Positions 12,101 through 23,140 of a stretch of DNA of 64,000 bases are shown piece after piece. How positions within the stretch are numbered: the stretch's first letter is position 1; each line of letters begins with the position of its first letter. The translations under genes and the position numbers were made by a program. Source of the stretch: Congeria kusceri (taxonomy: Eukaryota; Mollusca; Bivalvia; Myida; Dreissenidae); the NCBI GenBank assembly GCA_027627225.1, contig CM051036.1:34553426-34617425 (forward strand), read 5' to 3'. Below the pieces are notes generated by a model. It saw only the letters and a list, made by a program, of their open reading frames with translations, was not told the DNA's origin and did not search any database.

Positions 12101-15100
12101 TGCAAAGATCAAGGGGCATTAAAATTGATTGTTAAACTTCATGAATACCCAAGCTACCAGTTCAAATCACTTGCCTAAACTCACCTCAACACCTAAATAA
12201 GCTGATAAGAACATTAAAATTTGGGTTAAGGTACTTCAGAATCACACCCCATATAACAATAAAATTACAGCCCAGTGCTCAAACCATGTCCAAGGCTTGT
12301 AAACAGACTTGTTACTTTATTACTTTAATTAACATTCAAGGGCTGAACAATTTGTAATATGCCATTTAATAATTATTAAAACAGACCACCTTTTTTAAGC
12401 ACTGAATGGTTATTGTTTATTTAAACAGTATACAAAAGTATGCAACATAAGAACAATGTATTAAGTTTAAGGCAATTTACACTGAATATACTGGTCACTA
12501 CAGTCATGTTAGTTGACGAAACATTTCAGGAATCAATCTGGAAAGTTATCATTAACCAAAATCACCTTACTAAAATAAAGAATGTCTATTAATGACGAAT
12601 GACTGATTTCATCTGAAACTCTAAAGTGTAATTTTCAAACTTAATGCTTATATATGATGCACATTACTTTAGAAACACTTTCCAATGTAGGGTGTGGGAC
12701 TGAGTTAAGTACATAATTATTATAATTTATAATACTCCAAAATGCATGTACCGGTTATTCCAGGGTTTACAACACCCCAAAACAATTCTTAGGCACATGT
12801 TTATATATAATACATATGATTCAGGTTGTTCTTTCTTTTCAAATAATTGTCGAATTTGGTTTAAACTGTTAGAGAATATTTAAAAAGTGTCAAACATTTA
12901 CTATTACATAATACTTTAACTACCCCCTTTTACAATTGTGCTCGACAGTCCTCTAACAATAGCACTTCCACAGCCATGTGTACAGCTCTTATTATCAGCT
13001 TCAAAGCCTTTTGTTATTGGAAACAATGAACATAACCTATTTTCAAGCACAACCAAACTTACTCTAACATTATTGGTAAAAAAATTTACTGCAATCTTTA
13101 TAAGTCTGGAGAAGTGGCTTTCATTCATAACCATAAGGCATTGTTACGGTTTGCGGCCTAACTCAAAATAACATGACCAGTAATTGTTAAAACTGAATAC
13201 TGGTAAAGTTGTTCCTAATTCTAAAGTACTGCCTATTGCATCCTGTGTGACTTCATACAGTAATTGCAAGTGTTATTCACTCAGTGTCTTTTTTCACCTT
13301 TGGGGAAAGGTTGTGGGGGGCCCTTCAGATGGGGGAATTATATGTCAAAAGGGGATTTTTTTTTTTAGAAAAGCATAATTTCATGTTTATACTCTACTTT
13401 GTTATAAAACATTAATCAATTGTTTTGTTACAAAGATTATGCACTAACTGGCTTGATGAGAAATTGCTGGGATTGTTTTCGAAAATTCCTTTATCTTAGT
13501 CAATTTTTGTCAGATTTTGGTCTTTTTATTTTCAAAATAAAGCTTACATTCTGAGGGGAATTTTAAGGTTGATAAAGGGGAAAAATATATACCTTTTAAG
13601 CAGGGCAATGGGGCCGAATTTCGGGCCCAAATTGGCCCTAAAAAAAACTTAAAGAGTACTGGGGCCATATTCCAGACACATCTTAAGTTTATCTTAAAAT
13701 ATTTTCACTCCAGTTCCAATTTTTGTAAGGTAATATTTGTAAAACTACATGCAAATGTATGAATCCAGTAACAGTTCAGTAAATTGTAGTTAATAATAAG
13801 TTGATAGTTTGTGAACACTACGCAGAATTTCACATACACATGGAATAAAATGCTAATGAAAAATGATGATTTTAAGGTTAGGGATAAGATTTTACTTAAG
13901 ATGTTTCTGGAATATTGAATCAACAATTCCTATTCAATACTATATGCACAATATGTACTTTATTTCCATCAACATATACGTCATATAGTGAATCACTTTC
14001 AAATAGCTGCAATTTCAAAATCAATCAAAATTTCTGTAAAGATTTTTTAATAAGTAATAGAACTCCAAATTTTAAATGAGTATTTACTCCAAAACTCCCC
14101 TTATCTGTGCCGAGTTGAAGGACTCATTTTGTTGTTCTAACAATGAAACTAGATGGTTATTGTGATGTTATCATTATGAGGTTACATGAACTGCAACATT
14201 CAGTTAAGTTTAACAGCCTTAATTGTTATTAAATTATAATTTATAAAACATACTGTGGAAATCAGCATATGGGAACATCTAACCACTGTTTACATCAGCT
14301 TTCAATAACTATGTGGTAGTTGTTATTTTATACTGTTGTTTTATTCTCCATACAATGTTAACGCTTCAAAAAAAGAGAACATGTATGGGAAAATACAGTA
14401 TACTGTACACATAAATTTATTATATTCATACAATTTGTACCCAGAAAGAATGGCTTCGAGTTTATCACTCACATGTGTGGAAATTTAACAGGAAGTACCT
14501 TGTCATGCTCTCGTACAAGATCAGCTCTTGAAAACAGCTCCTCACAAAAACGTGGTATGATACCCACATCTGACCCATGACCCATGATGCTGCAAATACA
14601 ACAAAGGTAGATTATCTAATGCAAGTGTCTTATCTAGACTGGATGATATATTTCAGCAGAGTGGTTTTCAAAAACATTTCATGAGAGGAAAATACCCTTT
14701 ATTTATTTGTTGAGCAGTTTTTTTTCACTTGTTACATCAGATGAAAATAAGAAAGTTCCAAGCTCAAACTTCATCTTTACCTTTAAATTAAATATTGTCC
14801 AATGACTATAATTGTGACATACACGTTTTAATATTCATTGGCTAATATTTAAAATTAAGACCCAGATGAAGTTTCAGAAGGTTAACACTGAGGTGGTAAA
14901 TGAAAAAAAAATCCCTGAACTGTTCCCCAATTATTTATTTATCAAGATACATATATATTATATTTAAAGCAGCAGTCCAGAATTATGTTAATAAAATAAA
15001 ACTTTGCAGAAATCGGGTCTTATGGACATCTTACTGATCAAAAACACCAAAAAACGCATTGAAATGGGTAAAATAATAGTTTTTATTGTAAAGTTATCTG

Positions 15101-18100
15101 TATGCCTCTGGAGTAAATCAGCATGTACAATAGTGTATATTCCGTTCATACCAAGCGTTTTTTAACGTAGACATGATAAAATGCCTGTCGTAAATAAGAA
15201 ACAGGTTTCAGTCAAATAAACGTCATTACCATTCATTAGAACTGATACCAATTTAAAATTTATTGAATTATATTCTATGATCTGCGGCTTTAAATGTTAT
15301 ATTAAATACTGCTTTAATTGTATGTAGGCCAATTAGTTTATAATCTACAAGTATCAATGTACATGTAATTTTCTCAAAGGCTCCTAATCTACATTAAAAA
15401 CTATATTATTATAAACTACAATAAACAACTTCATGGGCTTATTTGGATATTTTATTATTGATTAAGACTAATGTGCTGTCTGTGTTAAGTAAGGCTATAT
15501 ATTCGAAATTGTACCTGAATTAATCTTCACGGGCAACATTTTTCATACTGTCAAAGAAATATATGAAGACAAACCAATGCTGTGTTTTATGATAATGTAC
15601 TACATATATGTAACAGTAGATAATATACCGGTACTATCTAGCTTCATTTCCGTTAAAAAAGTAAATTACAAAACAATCATTCCACCATATATCTAAGGTA
15701 CAAATTGTTCTGAGACTCTGATGTAAAGGATTTGTTAAATGTGAGTTTAGGAAAAGAAAAGTTACTGCTCTTGAAGGCAAATTTGGTATTAAATATTTAC
15801 AAATTCATTAAAATGTGTTATGTTTTATTAGTAGCAACATGATGATTTTAGAATCCTTGCATGTATTTACTGTATAATTATGTAAAATACACATATTATT
15901 ATATGACCATTGTTGAGATTAAATTACCTGTAACTTTTCCCCGAGCCTGTCTGTCCATAGGCAAAAAGGCACGTATTGTATCCCTCAAAAGCCTTTACAA
16001 GGAGGGGCTGGGCCAGGCAGGTGTACACCTGTTCCTGTGAGACGTACTCCGGGTCATTGGCGTCAAACGAGGAAAACGAGAAGTCGTACAGGAAGTGATG
16101 TTCCAGGCCTGTCTCTGCGCGCACTGTCGTCTCATTGCCCGACATACAAACCACATTGCTAACATTTGGATCTGCGAGCTCCCTGGGAAAACAATGGACT
16201 TAAAATTGTATTTTATGCACAAAAATACCGAGTCTAAGAGACTTGCAGACAGACTTTGTGTGTTGTTTTTTATTATCACCCATTTAGGGTAATGGTGGCA
16301 CAACGTTTTGGTAGGGAAAATCCATTTTGTAGGTTTCAGTTGTTCAACCATTCAAGGGTGGGGAGAGAAATGTTTGAACTTTGTGAAAAAAACATACACC
16401 CAGAGCTGAAGGAATGGGATTGAACTTTTCTTTCAGATGTTACCTTTTTTCTACCTAACAAAGAAACATAATACATGTTTGTGAGAAAATACTGTTAAAG
16501 TTACATACACCAATAGCCAAAACAGTGATTGGCCACTAAATTTCAGAAATTATATTTGCAACTTCTGTGGAAAGCATTTACAATAGATTTTTGGAAGGAC
16601 TAACCAATTCGGACATAGGCCATACAACCCGATTCCACCTGAACTCATCCGAAATGTGGAAATAAAATCTTAAAAATTACCTTTATCACTTCAAATAATA
16701 GTGATGATGTTCATGTAGTCATATGTAATAAAAATCAGGTTATAACGATATATTTACAGAACAATTTTCATGATGTTGCTGTATTTTTGGTAAATGAATC
16801 TTTAAATTTCATAGTTTTGCATCTTTCTTTCATGCCTTTTCAGGCAGACAGGTCAAAATTTTAATTTGCCAGAATAGATTTTTACTTGTCATGGGCTTTG
16901 AGCAAGAGGTTTATTTCAAAGACTGTACAGTGCTACAGTACTTATTTTTATCTGAGCCCCATTTATTCCAGAAACATCTTATGTTTATCTTAAAATATTT
17001 TCACTTAAGTTCCAATTTTTGTAAGGTAATATTTGTAAAACTACATGTAAATTTATGAATCCAGTAACAGTTAAGTAAATAGTAGTTAATAATAAGTTGA
17101 TAATTTGTGAACACTACGCAGAATTTCACGTACACATGGAATAAAACACTTAAGAAAAATGATAATTTTAAGGTCAGGGATAAGACTTTACTTAAGATGT
17201 TTCTGAAATACAACCCATGGTACTGCCTAAATTCAACAATAAATGGTTATTTTCCCCAACATAGGCAAAACTATCAATAATGGTATTTATTTGTATGCTT
17301 TAAAAATTATATATCAATACTGAAACAACAATTCCTATTCAATACTAGATGCACAATATGTACTTTATTTCCATCAACATATAGTCAATCATTCTCAAAT
17401 AGCTGCAATTTCACAATCAATCACAATTTCTGTCAAGATTTTTTAATAAGTAATAGTTACCTTTATCACTTCAAATATGAGTGAGGTTCATGCAGTCATA
17501 TGTAATAAAAATAAGGTTATTATCATATACTTAGAGAACAATTTTGTTGATATTGCTGTATTTTTGGTAAATGAATCTTTAAATTTCATAGTTTTGCATC
17601 TTTCTTGTTCATGCCTTTTCAGACAGGCAGGTCAAAATTTCATTTTGCCAGAATAGAATTTTACTTGTCATGGGCTTTGAGCAAGGTTTATTTCAAAGAC
17701 TGTACAGTGCTACAGTACTTATTTTTTTCTCAGCCCCATTTAACTCGAACAAATGGCAACATATGGTAACAGGTTCTATTAAGACAAATGACTTTAATTA
17801 TGTGTACTGGTATGTGTCATAACACAACTGTGAAGTAAAGCTGAAAACTAATAACATGCAAAAGTTGCACAAAGCAGTAAGCACCATGGTGTTAAAATCT
17901 GTCAGTTATAAAAGCCATCACTGATCAGCAGTAGTGTTGTCACTAATCAAAAACACATGTTGTACACGAGTTCAATAGGTGTCCTGGGGTAAACCCCAAT
18001 TGTTTCCTGTTCATAACTGCCTGGGTTATGGTCTGACAGAAAAAAGCCTAAAAACTTAATTTAATACATTTTACATGTATTTTAATGTAATCATCACAAT

Positions 18101-20414
18101 TTACACAGAAACTATATAATGGCAAATTTTAGTGTGCACCAGTAAAAACCTCTTGCACTACAATTGTTATTCTAAGTCACAAAAGCATTGGTATACATTG
18201 GGTTTTTACTTTAAACCTACACATGCATGTAGCAATCAACCACATTCGTAATCATAATTATTTTTTAAATAAATCTTATTTATCAAGATATTCTGAACAG
18301 TGCCATAAAATATTTAAAATTCTGTGTGTCATGGCATTTTTTAAAAGAATTTTACAATATTCTTAATACACTAACAGACTTGATAGAAATATGAAGTGGA
18401 ACTAAGTAAGATTTGGCAACTGACCAAAATACTTAAATAACACTACATTACCATACTAATTACAAGTATACCTTTGATAATTTTGAGATCAGTTAATTAC
18501 TTTATGACATATTTTAAACTGACTTAACACAGTCATGTATTTACTTACTTCCTTTTACAAGAACTTAACAACGAAGAAACATAATTTCATCTGGTTCAAA
18601 CACAAAGACATAATTTTATATATTATGCACAAACTGAAGTCTTACAAAATACCTGGCAAAGCTTACACATGCTCTGTGTTACACTGTATTTGAGTTTTCT
18701 ATAATTAAATACCCATGAATTATAATTAAAGGTTAAGCTGTTGAAAAATCCAGCTTAACCACAATGTTAAACACAGTTTTTTTTTCAGTGATATGTGAAT
18801 ATGCCCTTTACTGTGAAATTGTGAAAGATGCGTTGTAAAACGCCAAAATTGTGAAAAGAGGAAAATACAAACTACATGTAGTATCAAATAATAACTAGTG
18901 ATTTTGTTGTATTTAATCACACTTAAAGTACAAACACATGATATTAAAGTGTGATCTTTACATTCATGAAACCTTAACATGAAACATTCCAGTTAAATTT
19001 CTCTCTTTTGCAGATTTGATATTGTCAATTATTCTTTAAATTAGCAAAATGTCCAATGGCTTCACTTGAGTCAGACACAAGAGTCAATAGAAATGTCACA
19101 TGATTGAGATGTAAAAGGCTCATTAAGGGACAAAACGGGGGTTTCATCGATGTTATTTTTGTCACCACTATCAGTATGTGAATCTGACTGCACTCGTTAC
19201 TGTCAGTAAATCTACTGGTGAAGACACTAAAGTTGAACTGCAGCATAAATTGTGTTCGGGGGCTTCACTTACTATTTTCTTGCTTAAAATTGCCTGTTTG
19301 AAACGATGACTCCTGTAAGATAAGCTTGTTTTTTTTTTTTTAAATTCACATAGTACTGAGAGTTTCGTGAAAAATGCATTGTGATTACTTATTTAAAAAA
19401 AAACAGAAGAAAATAATCTGCAGTGTTTACACTTTAAATATCCTTCAAACGATTGATTCAATACAGATTTTAACCCAATGAGCGTTTACAGTGACCCCGA
19501 TGAGCACATGTTTCACTAACCGACTGGTTCACGAAAATATCGATAAAACGTGACACGAGTCCTGGTAAAATAGAGTAACCTTTCAAAGCAGTGTAGACAT
19601 AAAACTACTACCAAAATTTTATCCGGTTTAAACAAAATTCACAAAATTAATTAAGATTTATTTTTTTTATCCACTTTTCCATGTGTGAATTTTCGGCCAA
19701 AAATTGTGAAAAAAGTATACTTGTGGGCTTTGTTAATGGTACCAAATATCGGCATGAAAATGAGGGAAGAAAAAAACGCTGAAACACTTCATTACTTGCT
19801 TTAATATGATTAACAAAGTGGTATTCATTCTTTACTAAATTGTACTTGTTAGTAATGCTATACCTTGAACTATATGGACGCAAACGCACCGCGACTGTAA
19901 CACTGCTGTCTTCTCCACCTAGCAATCGCACACTTTCCCTGACTGGGGTATTTTCAACAGACAAATATCGTGGCGTTCCCATAGGCGTACTTTCAGTGGA
20001 AATTGACTTTCTAGCCTTTGGCGTGTATGGATAATTTTCTTTATCTGATTCACCATTTTGTAAATCCCTGGTTATGCTAACTTCCACAGAAATATTCCCT
20101 TTCGAATGCACTCTTTCTAACACAGATGTAAGTGTCCGTGGCGTGGCTATTTTATCAGTTTGAAACACAGTTTCATCCAACTTAACATGACCGTTAACAC
20201 GGTCATTTTCCTCACAAACAGAATTATCATCAGAAGTTGACTGATTCATTAAACCAAATGGATCTTTAATTTTACCGGGGGTCTGTGTTCCACCCACTGA
20301 TGTTTCAACAGTTTCAGAATTAAATGTGACAACACTTTTCTTTAATACTCCCAATTCAACTGGAATATTAGGCAACATTCGCTTGCTTTTTATTCTTGAT
20401 TGAGGTGTTTCCAT
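135..20414 (-). CDS. KIF14: KIF14-like kinesin-3 motor, 5' part of gene (6 exons, runs off left edge)
   Basis: Mitotic/cytokinetic plus-end microtubule motor; in vertebrates KIF14 acts with PRC1 and citron kinase at the midbody (family knowledge). Exons on the minus strand: 20414-19864, 16182-15928, 14589-14499, 2399-2283, 1813-1622, 251-135. All introns are GT-AG, the phases agree, and the total is 1323 nt = 441 codons. Residues 1-170 form a low-complexity N-terminal extension typical of KIF14 (longer in human). The motor begins at VTVAVRLRP (172-180). The P-loop GQTGSGKS is at 260-267, switch I SSRSH at 387-391 and switch II DLAGSE at 423-428. The blocks around the P-loop and [19 protein letters not shown] match KIF14 rather than KIF1 or KIF13. 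The rest of the motor, the FHA domain and the coiled coils lie beyond position 1. The extension has a KEN box (125-127) and seven TP sites. Start chosen as the first ATG of the exon; an upstream non-coding exon is not excluded. Confidence 0.93.
2424..3108. repeat. 42-bp palindromic satellite, first array
   Basis: About 16 degenerate units of 42 bp (some indels), core GCCAGTTGTTGGTATTACC then TCC-N5-GGAGGTTATG. Each unit carries the hairpin ACCTCC-N5-GGAGGT. Because 42 is a multiple of 3, several frames stay open and read as a repeated 14-residue peptide. The array begins about 24 bp upstream of the KIF14 exon 4 acceptor. It continues at 3541-3840 after an insertion. Confidence 0.9.
3109..3534. 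mobile_element. 426-bp non-autonomous DNA element with 14-bp TIRs inserted in the satellite
   Basis: The perfect terminal inverted repeats CAGTGACTGGGAAA (3109-3122) and its complement (3521-3534) bound a non-satellite segment. Flanking CGATAA (3103-3108) and CGACAA (3535-3540) look like a 6-bp target duplication with one mismatch. Removing the element plus one flank rejoins a normal satellite unit. No coding capacity. The superfamily is not assigned: termini resemble hAT, but an 8-bp duplication is absent. Confidence 0.75.
3541..3840. repeat. 42-bp palindromic satellite, second array
   Basis: Seven to eight units of the same 42-bp repeat as 2424-3108, more uniform than the first array. It ends where the foldback element at 3841 begins. 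A one-unit remnant (GGTTATGTTTTGACAGTTG) reappears after that element at about 4291. Confidence 0.9.
3841..4288. mobile_element. Foldback MITE, copy 1 (about 448 bp)
   Basis: Imperfect terminal inverted repeats of about 46 bp begin AACACACTATTATGTGAAG at 3841 and close near 4288 (complement of AACACTGTACTATGTGAAG). The left flank AATAAGGAGG and right flank AGGTTATGTTTTG reconstruct a satellite unit, consistent with insertion with a 3-bp duplication AGG. No protein is recognised. Confidence 0.75.
4408..5951. mobile_element. Foldback MITE, copy 2, opposite orientation, split by a nested insertion
   Basis: Terminal repeats at about 4408 (AACACTCTATTATGTGAAG) and 5951 match copy 1. The interior runs in reverse: 4600-4690 is the complement of 3980-4060, and 5811-5951 of 3841-4000. 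Without the nested element (4697-5802 plus one target copy) it is about 430 bp, close to copy 1. Confidence 0.75.
4697..5802. mobile_element. hAT-like MITE nested in the foldback element (1106 bp)
   Basis: Ends CAGTCTTCGT and ATGAAGACTG form short TIRs with hAT-style CAG/CTG termini. Flanks GATGTCAT (4689-4696) and GATGTAAT (5803-5810) are an 8-bp target duplication with one mismatch. Subterminal regions carry repeated motifs such as GCCCGATCGGGCAAG, GACAAGT and TTTCGGGC. The AT-rich interior has no transposase. It is related to the element at 10882-11828. Confidence 0.7.
6288..8909 (+). mobile_element. hAT DNA transposon, nearly intact (2622 bp), in KIF14 intron 3
   Basis: TIR CAGGGTTG at 6288-6295 and its complement CAACCCTG at 8902-8909. 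A perfect 8-bp target duplication TTTTATTG lies at 6280-6287 and 8910-8917. Subterminal arrays of GCCGGTTTTTTCCAGTTTTT-type motifs occur on both sides (about 6298-6376 and 8797-8880) and are plausible transposase-binding sites. It encodes a zf-BED hAT transposase with one frameshift (6926-8591), oriented opposite to KIF14. The perfect flanks suggest a recent insertion. Confidence 0.95.
6926..8591 (+). pseudogene. zf-BED hAT transposase, one frameshift
   Basis: Cut-and-paste transposase of the hAT superfamily. The first frame (6926-7411) has a BED zinc finger: aromatic WDFF at 13-16, C29 and C32, H46 and C50, then a Lys-rich linker. Homology then moves to the +1 frame near 7390-7400 and runs to the stop at 8591. 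The second part has the RNase-H-like core (LIEDGWSD and IVTDNAKNM, each with a likely catalytic Asp) and the C-terminal dimerisation block [13 protein letters not shown], containing the usual Glu, followed by SNLRNRLG. Combined length is about 555 residues, normal for compact hAT proteins. Apart from the single shift there are no internal stops, so it is a young inactive copy or has a sequencing error. A spliced junction is less likely because no paired donor and acceptor is evident. Confidence 0.92.
8918..10026. other. No gene; AT-rich intron with a small foldback
   Basis: KIF14 intron 3. No conserved coding. A roughly 130-bp imperfect inverted repeat spans about 9100-9232: AAGAAATAATTTTC pairs with GAAAATTATTTC, and AGTTCTCGTGCG with CGCATAAGAACT. 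It is probably a small MITE. Confidence 0.5.
10027..10295. mobile_element. Double-hairpin MITE, copy 1 (269 bp)
   Basis: Bounded by CATATGACGTGTGTCGTGGG and the complement of CATATGAGGCGTGTCATGGG. Two internal palindromes (about 10074-10125 and 10194-10248) have arms GTGTCGTCC / GATTAGCCTGTGC. A second copy lies at 61609-61870. Confidence 0.75.
10882..11828. mobile_element. hAT-like MITE with triplicated 48-bp subterminal repeat
   Basis: The left end TGGGCTTGACATTAATG and the complement of the right end (CAGGGCTCTACATTAAC) match the CAGGGCTC-type termini common in animal hAT MITEs. The right subterminal region holds three 48-bp tandem units (11658-11705, 11706-11753, 11754-11801) with cores TTAGGACAGGGCAAA and CTTGCTCGACAGGACAAG. 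No clear target duplication, so edges are approximate. Confidence 0.65.
11829..13284. other. No gene; AT-rich KIF14 intron
   Basis: No conserved coding, structured RNA or repeat was recognised. The small open frames here have no domain signatures. Confidence 0.5.
13285..13655. repeat. Dispersed repeat A, copy 1
   Basis: About 360 bp matching 63075-63430 in the same orientation. Shared landmarks are GGGCCCTTCAGATGG, AAAAGGGGATTTTT, TCAAAATAAAGCTT and GAATTTCGGGCCCAAATTGG. No coding signature; family unknown. Confidence 0.75.
13667..13915. mobile_element. 249-bp MITE, copy 1
   Basis: Imperfect TIRs of about 28 bp: ATATTCCAGACACATCTTAA at 13667 and the complement of ATATTCCAGAAACATCTTAA ending at 13915. 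The second copy is 16964-17210. The flanking sequence 13916-14075 is also shared with 17316-17452, so both sit in a larger duplicated block. Confidence 0.7.
14963..15294. mobile_element. Probable MITE in KIF14 intron 2
   Basis: TTTAAAGCAGCAGTCCAGAAT-like left end and the complement of ATTCTATGATCTGCGGCTTTAAA at the right end form short imperfect TIRs around 332 bp of non-coding sequence. Single copy here; edges tentative. Confidence 0.45.
16676..17746. repeat. Local duplication D-MITE-D in KIF14 intron 1
   Basis: A block of about 290 bp at 16676-16967 is repeated directly at 17455-17746; landmarks are CCTTTATCACTTCAAATA and GACTGTACAGTGCTACAGTA. The copies flank a second copy of the 249-bp MITE (16964-17210) and its 3' neighbour (17316-17452). 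Most mismatches are single substitutions. Confidence 0.8.
17747..19863. other. No gene; remainder of KIF14 intron 1
   Basis: AT-rich sequence with poly-A and poly-T runs. No domain-bearing frame and no RNA gene was recognised. Confidence 0.5.
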
Positions 20415-20859
20415 GTTTGATTAATAATTGATTAAATGCAATATAATACTCTGAAATGTGTCAAATTACGGCTGCCTTATTGTTAAGCGAGAAATCCAAA
20501 CCATCTCTGGGCAAACATACACAATGCCTAAAATATCGCACTGTCACACTACCGAACACAAACAAACACAGGATGGCGTTGTGCCAGATGTACATTATCC
20601 GGACAGATTACACACTGCGATTGAAGAATAATGGCTGACACACGGAAATACATCGACATCCATAATTTTTTATGGGAAAGTAAATTTTAACGTTAGCTTC
20701 TGTTTTGATCGTTCATTTTGAAAATACCTCTTTAATCTAAAATAGAAAGCACATGTAACGACACATCTGATTGGTCAGATTATTAATTACTCGAAATTCT
20801 TGTCTGTATCATCACGGTACTCTAGTCGAACCAAAACTAGTATACGTGTATGTTCTATT

Positions 20860-23140
20860 ATATTAAATATTTGTTTTGCTAAAAAACAATTATATCAAAC
20901 CGCAAAAAGAAACGAGTTAATTTTATCTCGTACAAACCCAAAGTCATTTTGGACATTAATAAAGGGTGGTCAAAACGTAAGAAATAAAGATACTCCTATA
21001 TAGACACAGGTGCGTGGCACGACTATTTTAAAAGCCTTCTTTTTAAGGATAATAAACCAAATTTAAGCGATCTGTATTTAGAGTCGAATGCAAATGGCGA
21101 CGAACAGGATCAAATCTTGGATTCCGAGATAACCGATGAAGAAATAACGCAAAGTATTTTAAAACTTAAATGTGGAAAGTCGCAAGGGACTGATGGTATC
21201 GGAGCCGAATTTTAAAAAACTACAATTCATATAATAAAACCGATACTCATTGACTTGTTTAATCAGATTTTATTTACTGGACATTTCCCAGCTATTTGGC
21301 GAGATAGTATTATCGTCCCGGTGTATAAGTCAGGTGCTAAAGATGACCCTTCTAACTATAGGGGTATATCACTAATTAATGTAATTTATAAAATATTATC
21401 TAATATGGTGTATAACAGGTTATGCAAATGGGCCGATGTATACGACAAAATCGAAGAATCACAAGCTGGTTTTGTAGACCCGGGGGTAGATTTTGTTTTA
21501 TACGTGGACTTCCAAAAGGCCTTTGATGGGTTGATTCTTCATAAATTATTTGCAACTATGTTTAGGATTGGAGATAGGGGAAAGCTATTTCAAGTATAAA
21601 ATATATGTATTCCAATTTACACGGATGTGTGCGAGTTAATGATAATTACGCTAAACACAACTTGAAATGTAATATAGGGACTAGACAAGGGACGTAAGTA
21701 GCACTATAATCTTCAACCTGTACATTAACGAGTTGTCTCCCTTCATAATATCTAAAGGTCATAGGGGCATTTTTATTACCGACGCAATTTTTATTGCTGA
21801 CGACGTTGCGAGCTGCGCCGATACTGCTATTGAGCTACAATCACAATTGAACTCCATTTCTGAATTTGGTAAAAACACTGGTATGACAATTAACCAACAA
21901 AAGACTGAAATAATCGTATTTAGAAACGGCGGTCCACTTATATCATACGAACAATGGGTTTATGACGACAAGCCGGTAAATGTCACATCAGTGTATAAAT
22001 ATATGGGTCTTCTTTTTACGCCAAAATTATCATGGAGAAAAGCTAAAGAAAAACTCGCGGCTCAGGCCAGAAAATCCATTTTGCTATTAAATCTTACTAT
22101 AAATCTTTTGGATATTTTTCGCATACTGATTGTTTTAAATTGTTTGATTTCATGGTCAAGCCTATACTTACTTATGGATCAGAAATATATGGAATAGAAT
22201 TCACTTACTTATGGATCAGAAATAGATGGAATAGAATTCTCAGATGTTCTTGAATAAGTTCAAATTCAGTATTGTAAAGATTTTCTTGGTATAAATAACT
22301 GTGTCAATGACAGTGTTGTATTAGGAGAATGTGGTAGATTACCTCTTTGTATTGAACATCATGTAAAATGCATTAAATATTGGTGTAAATTAATTAATAT
22401 GACTGAAAATCGATACCCAAGAAAGTGTCATATAATGTTAAAACGACAAGACGTTATTCGAAGAAAAAATTGGGTTACATCTGTGAAACATATTTTGTTC
22501 AGTTATGGGTTTGGTTTTGTTTGGCTTAGTCAAGAGGTAGGAAACGTAGAGTTATTTTTACTGTCGTTTAAACAAAGATTGATTGATTGTAATATACAGA
22601 ACTGGCTAGAAAAGATTAGAGGTTCCCCAAGATGTGATACATACAAAAACTTTAAATCTATGTTAAATCCAGAGACATATTTATATAGGCTATAGATATA
22701 CCATTCTTTGTTCGAAAATCATTAGATAGATTCCGCTGTTCTAGTCACAAATTAGTCATTGAAACTGGTCGACATTTAGGGATTTAAAGAGAAAACCGTA
22801 TTTGTAGTTATTGTTTAGTTCACTGTTTTGACTACTGTATTGAAGACGAGTTTCATGCATTTTTTTAAATGTCCTAAATATAGCCAAGAGAGGCATATAT
22901 ATATTTTTTTCATGGTATGATGGCGAACATAATTTTCATAATTTCTGTTATCTTATGCAAATTTTAGATGACAGCAAATTAAAAAAAACATAGCATTTTT
23001 TGTTAATGAAATAATGAAAAAGAAAGATGTACCGGGTAGATAAACACAACTCAGTTTATGATATGTCTGTAATTTGTACTCTGTATTTTGGGCCGGTGGC
23101 CTATATTTACACAATACACTGTTGTCTTGTCTTGTCTTAC
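20860..23140 (+). mobile_element. Decayed non-LTR retrotransposon (LINE), reverse transcriptase remnant
   Basis: Reverse-transcriptase remnants occur in several frames with stops and shifts. About 20890-21000 has a pre-RT linker (TNPKSFWTLIKGG). 21255-21599 has PVYKSGAKDDPSNYRGISLI and the motif A block VDFQKAFDG. GTRQGT (motif B) lies near 21690. 21733-22197 has IADD in place of the usual Y/FADD (motif C). 22399-22695 is the C-terminal region. The 3' end is near 23138, with TGTCT-type short repeats. A 39-bp tandem slip occurs at about 22163-22240. The 5' end is missing. It lies 450 bp upstream of the KIF14 start, on the opposite strand. The clade is unresolved. Confidence 0.9.

Noticed and set aside
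13705..17213. Two similar minus-strand peptides at 13705-13926 and 17001-17213
   Set aside because: Both are read from copies of the same non-coding 249-bp MITE.
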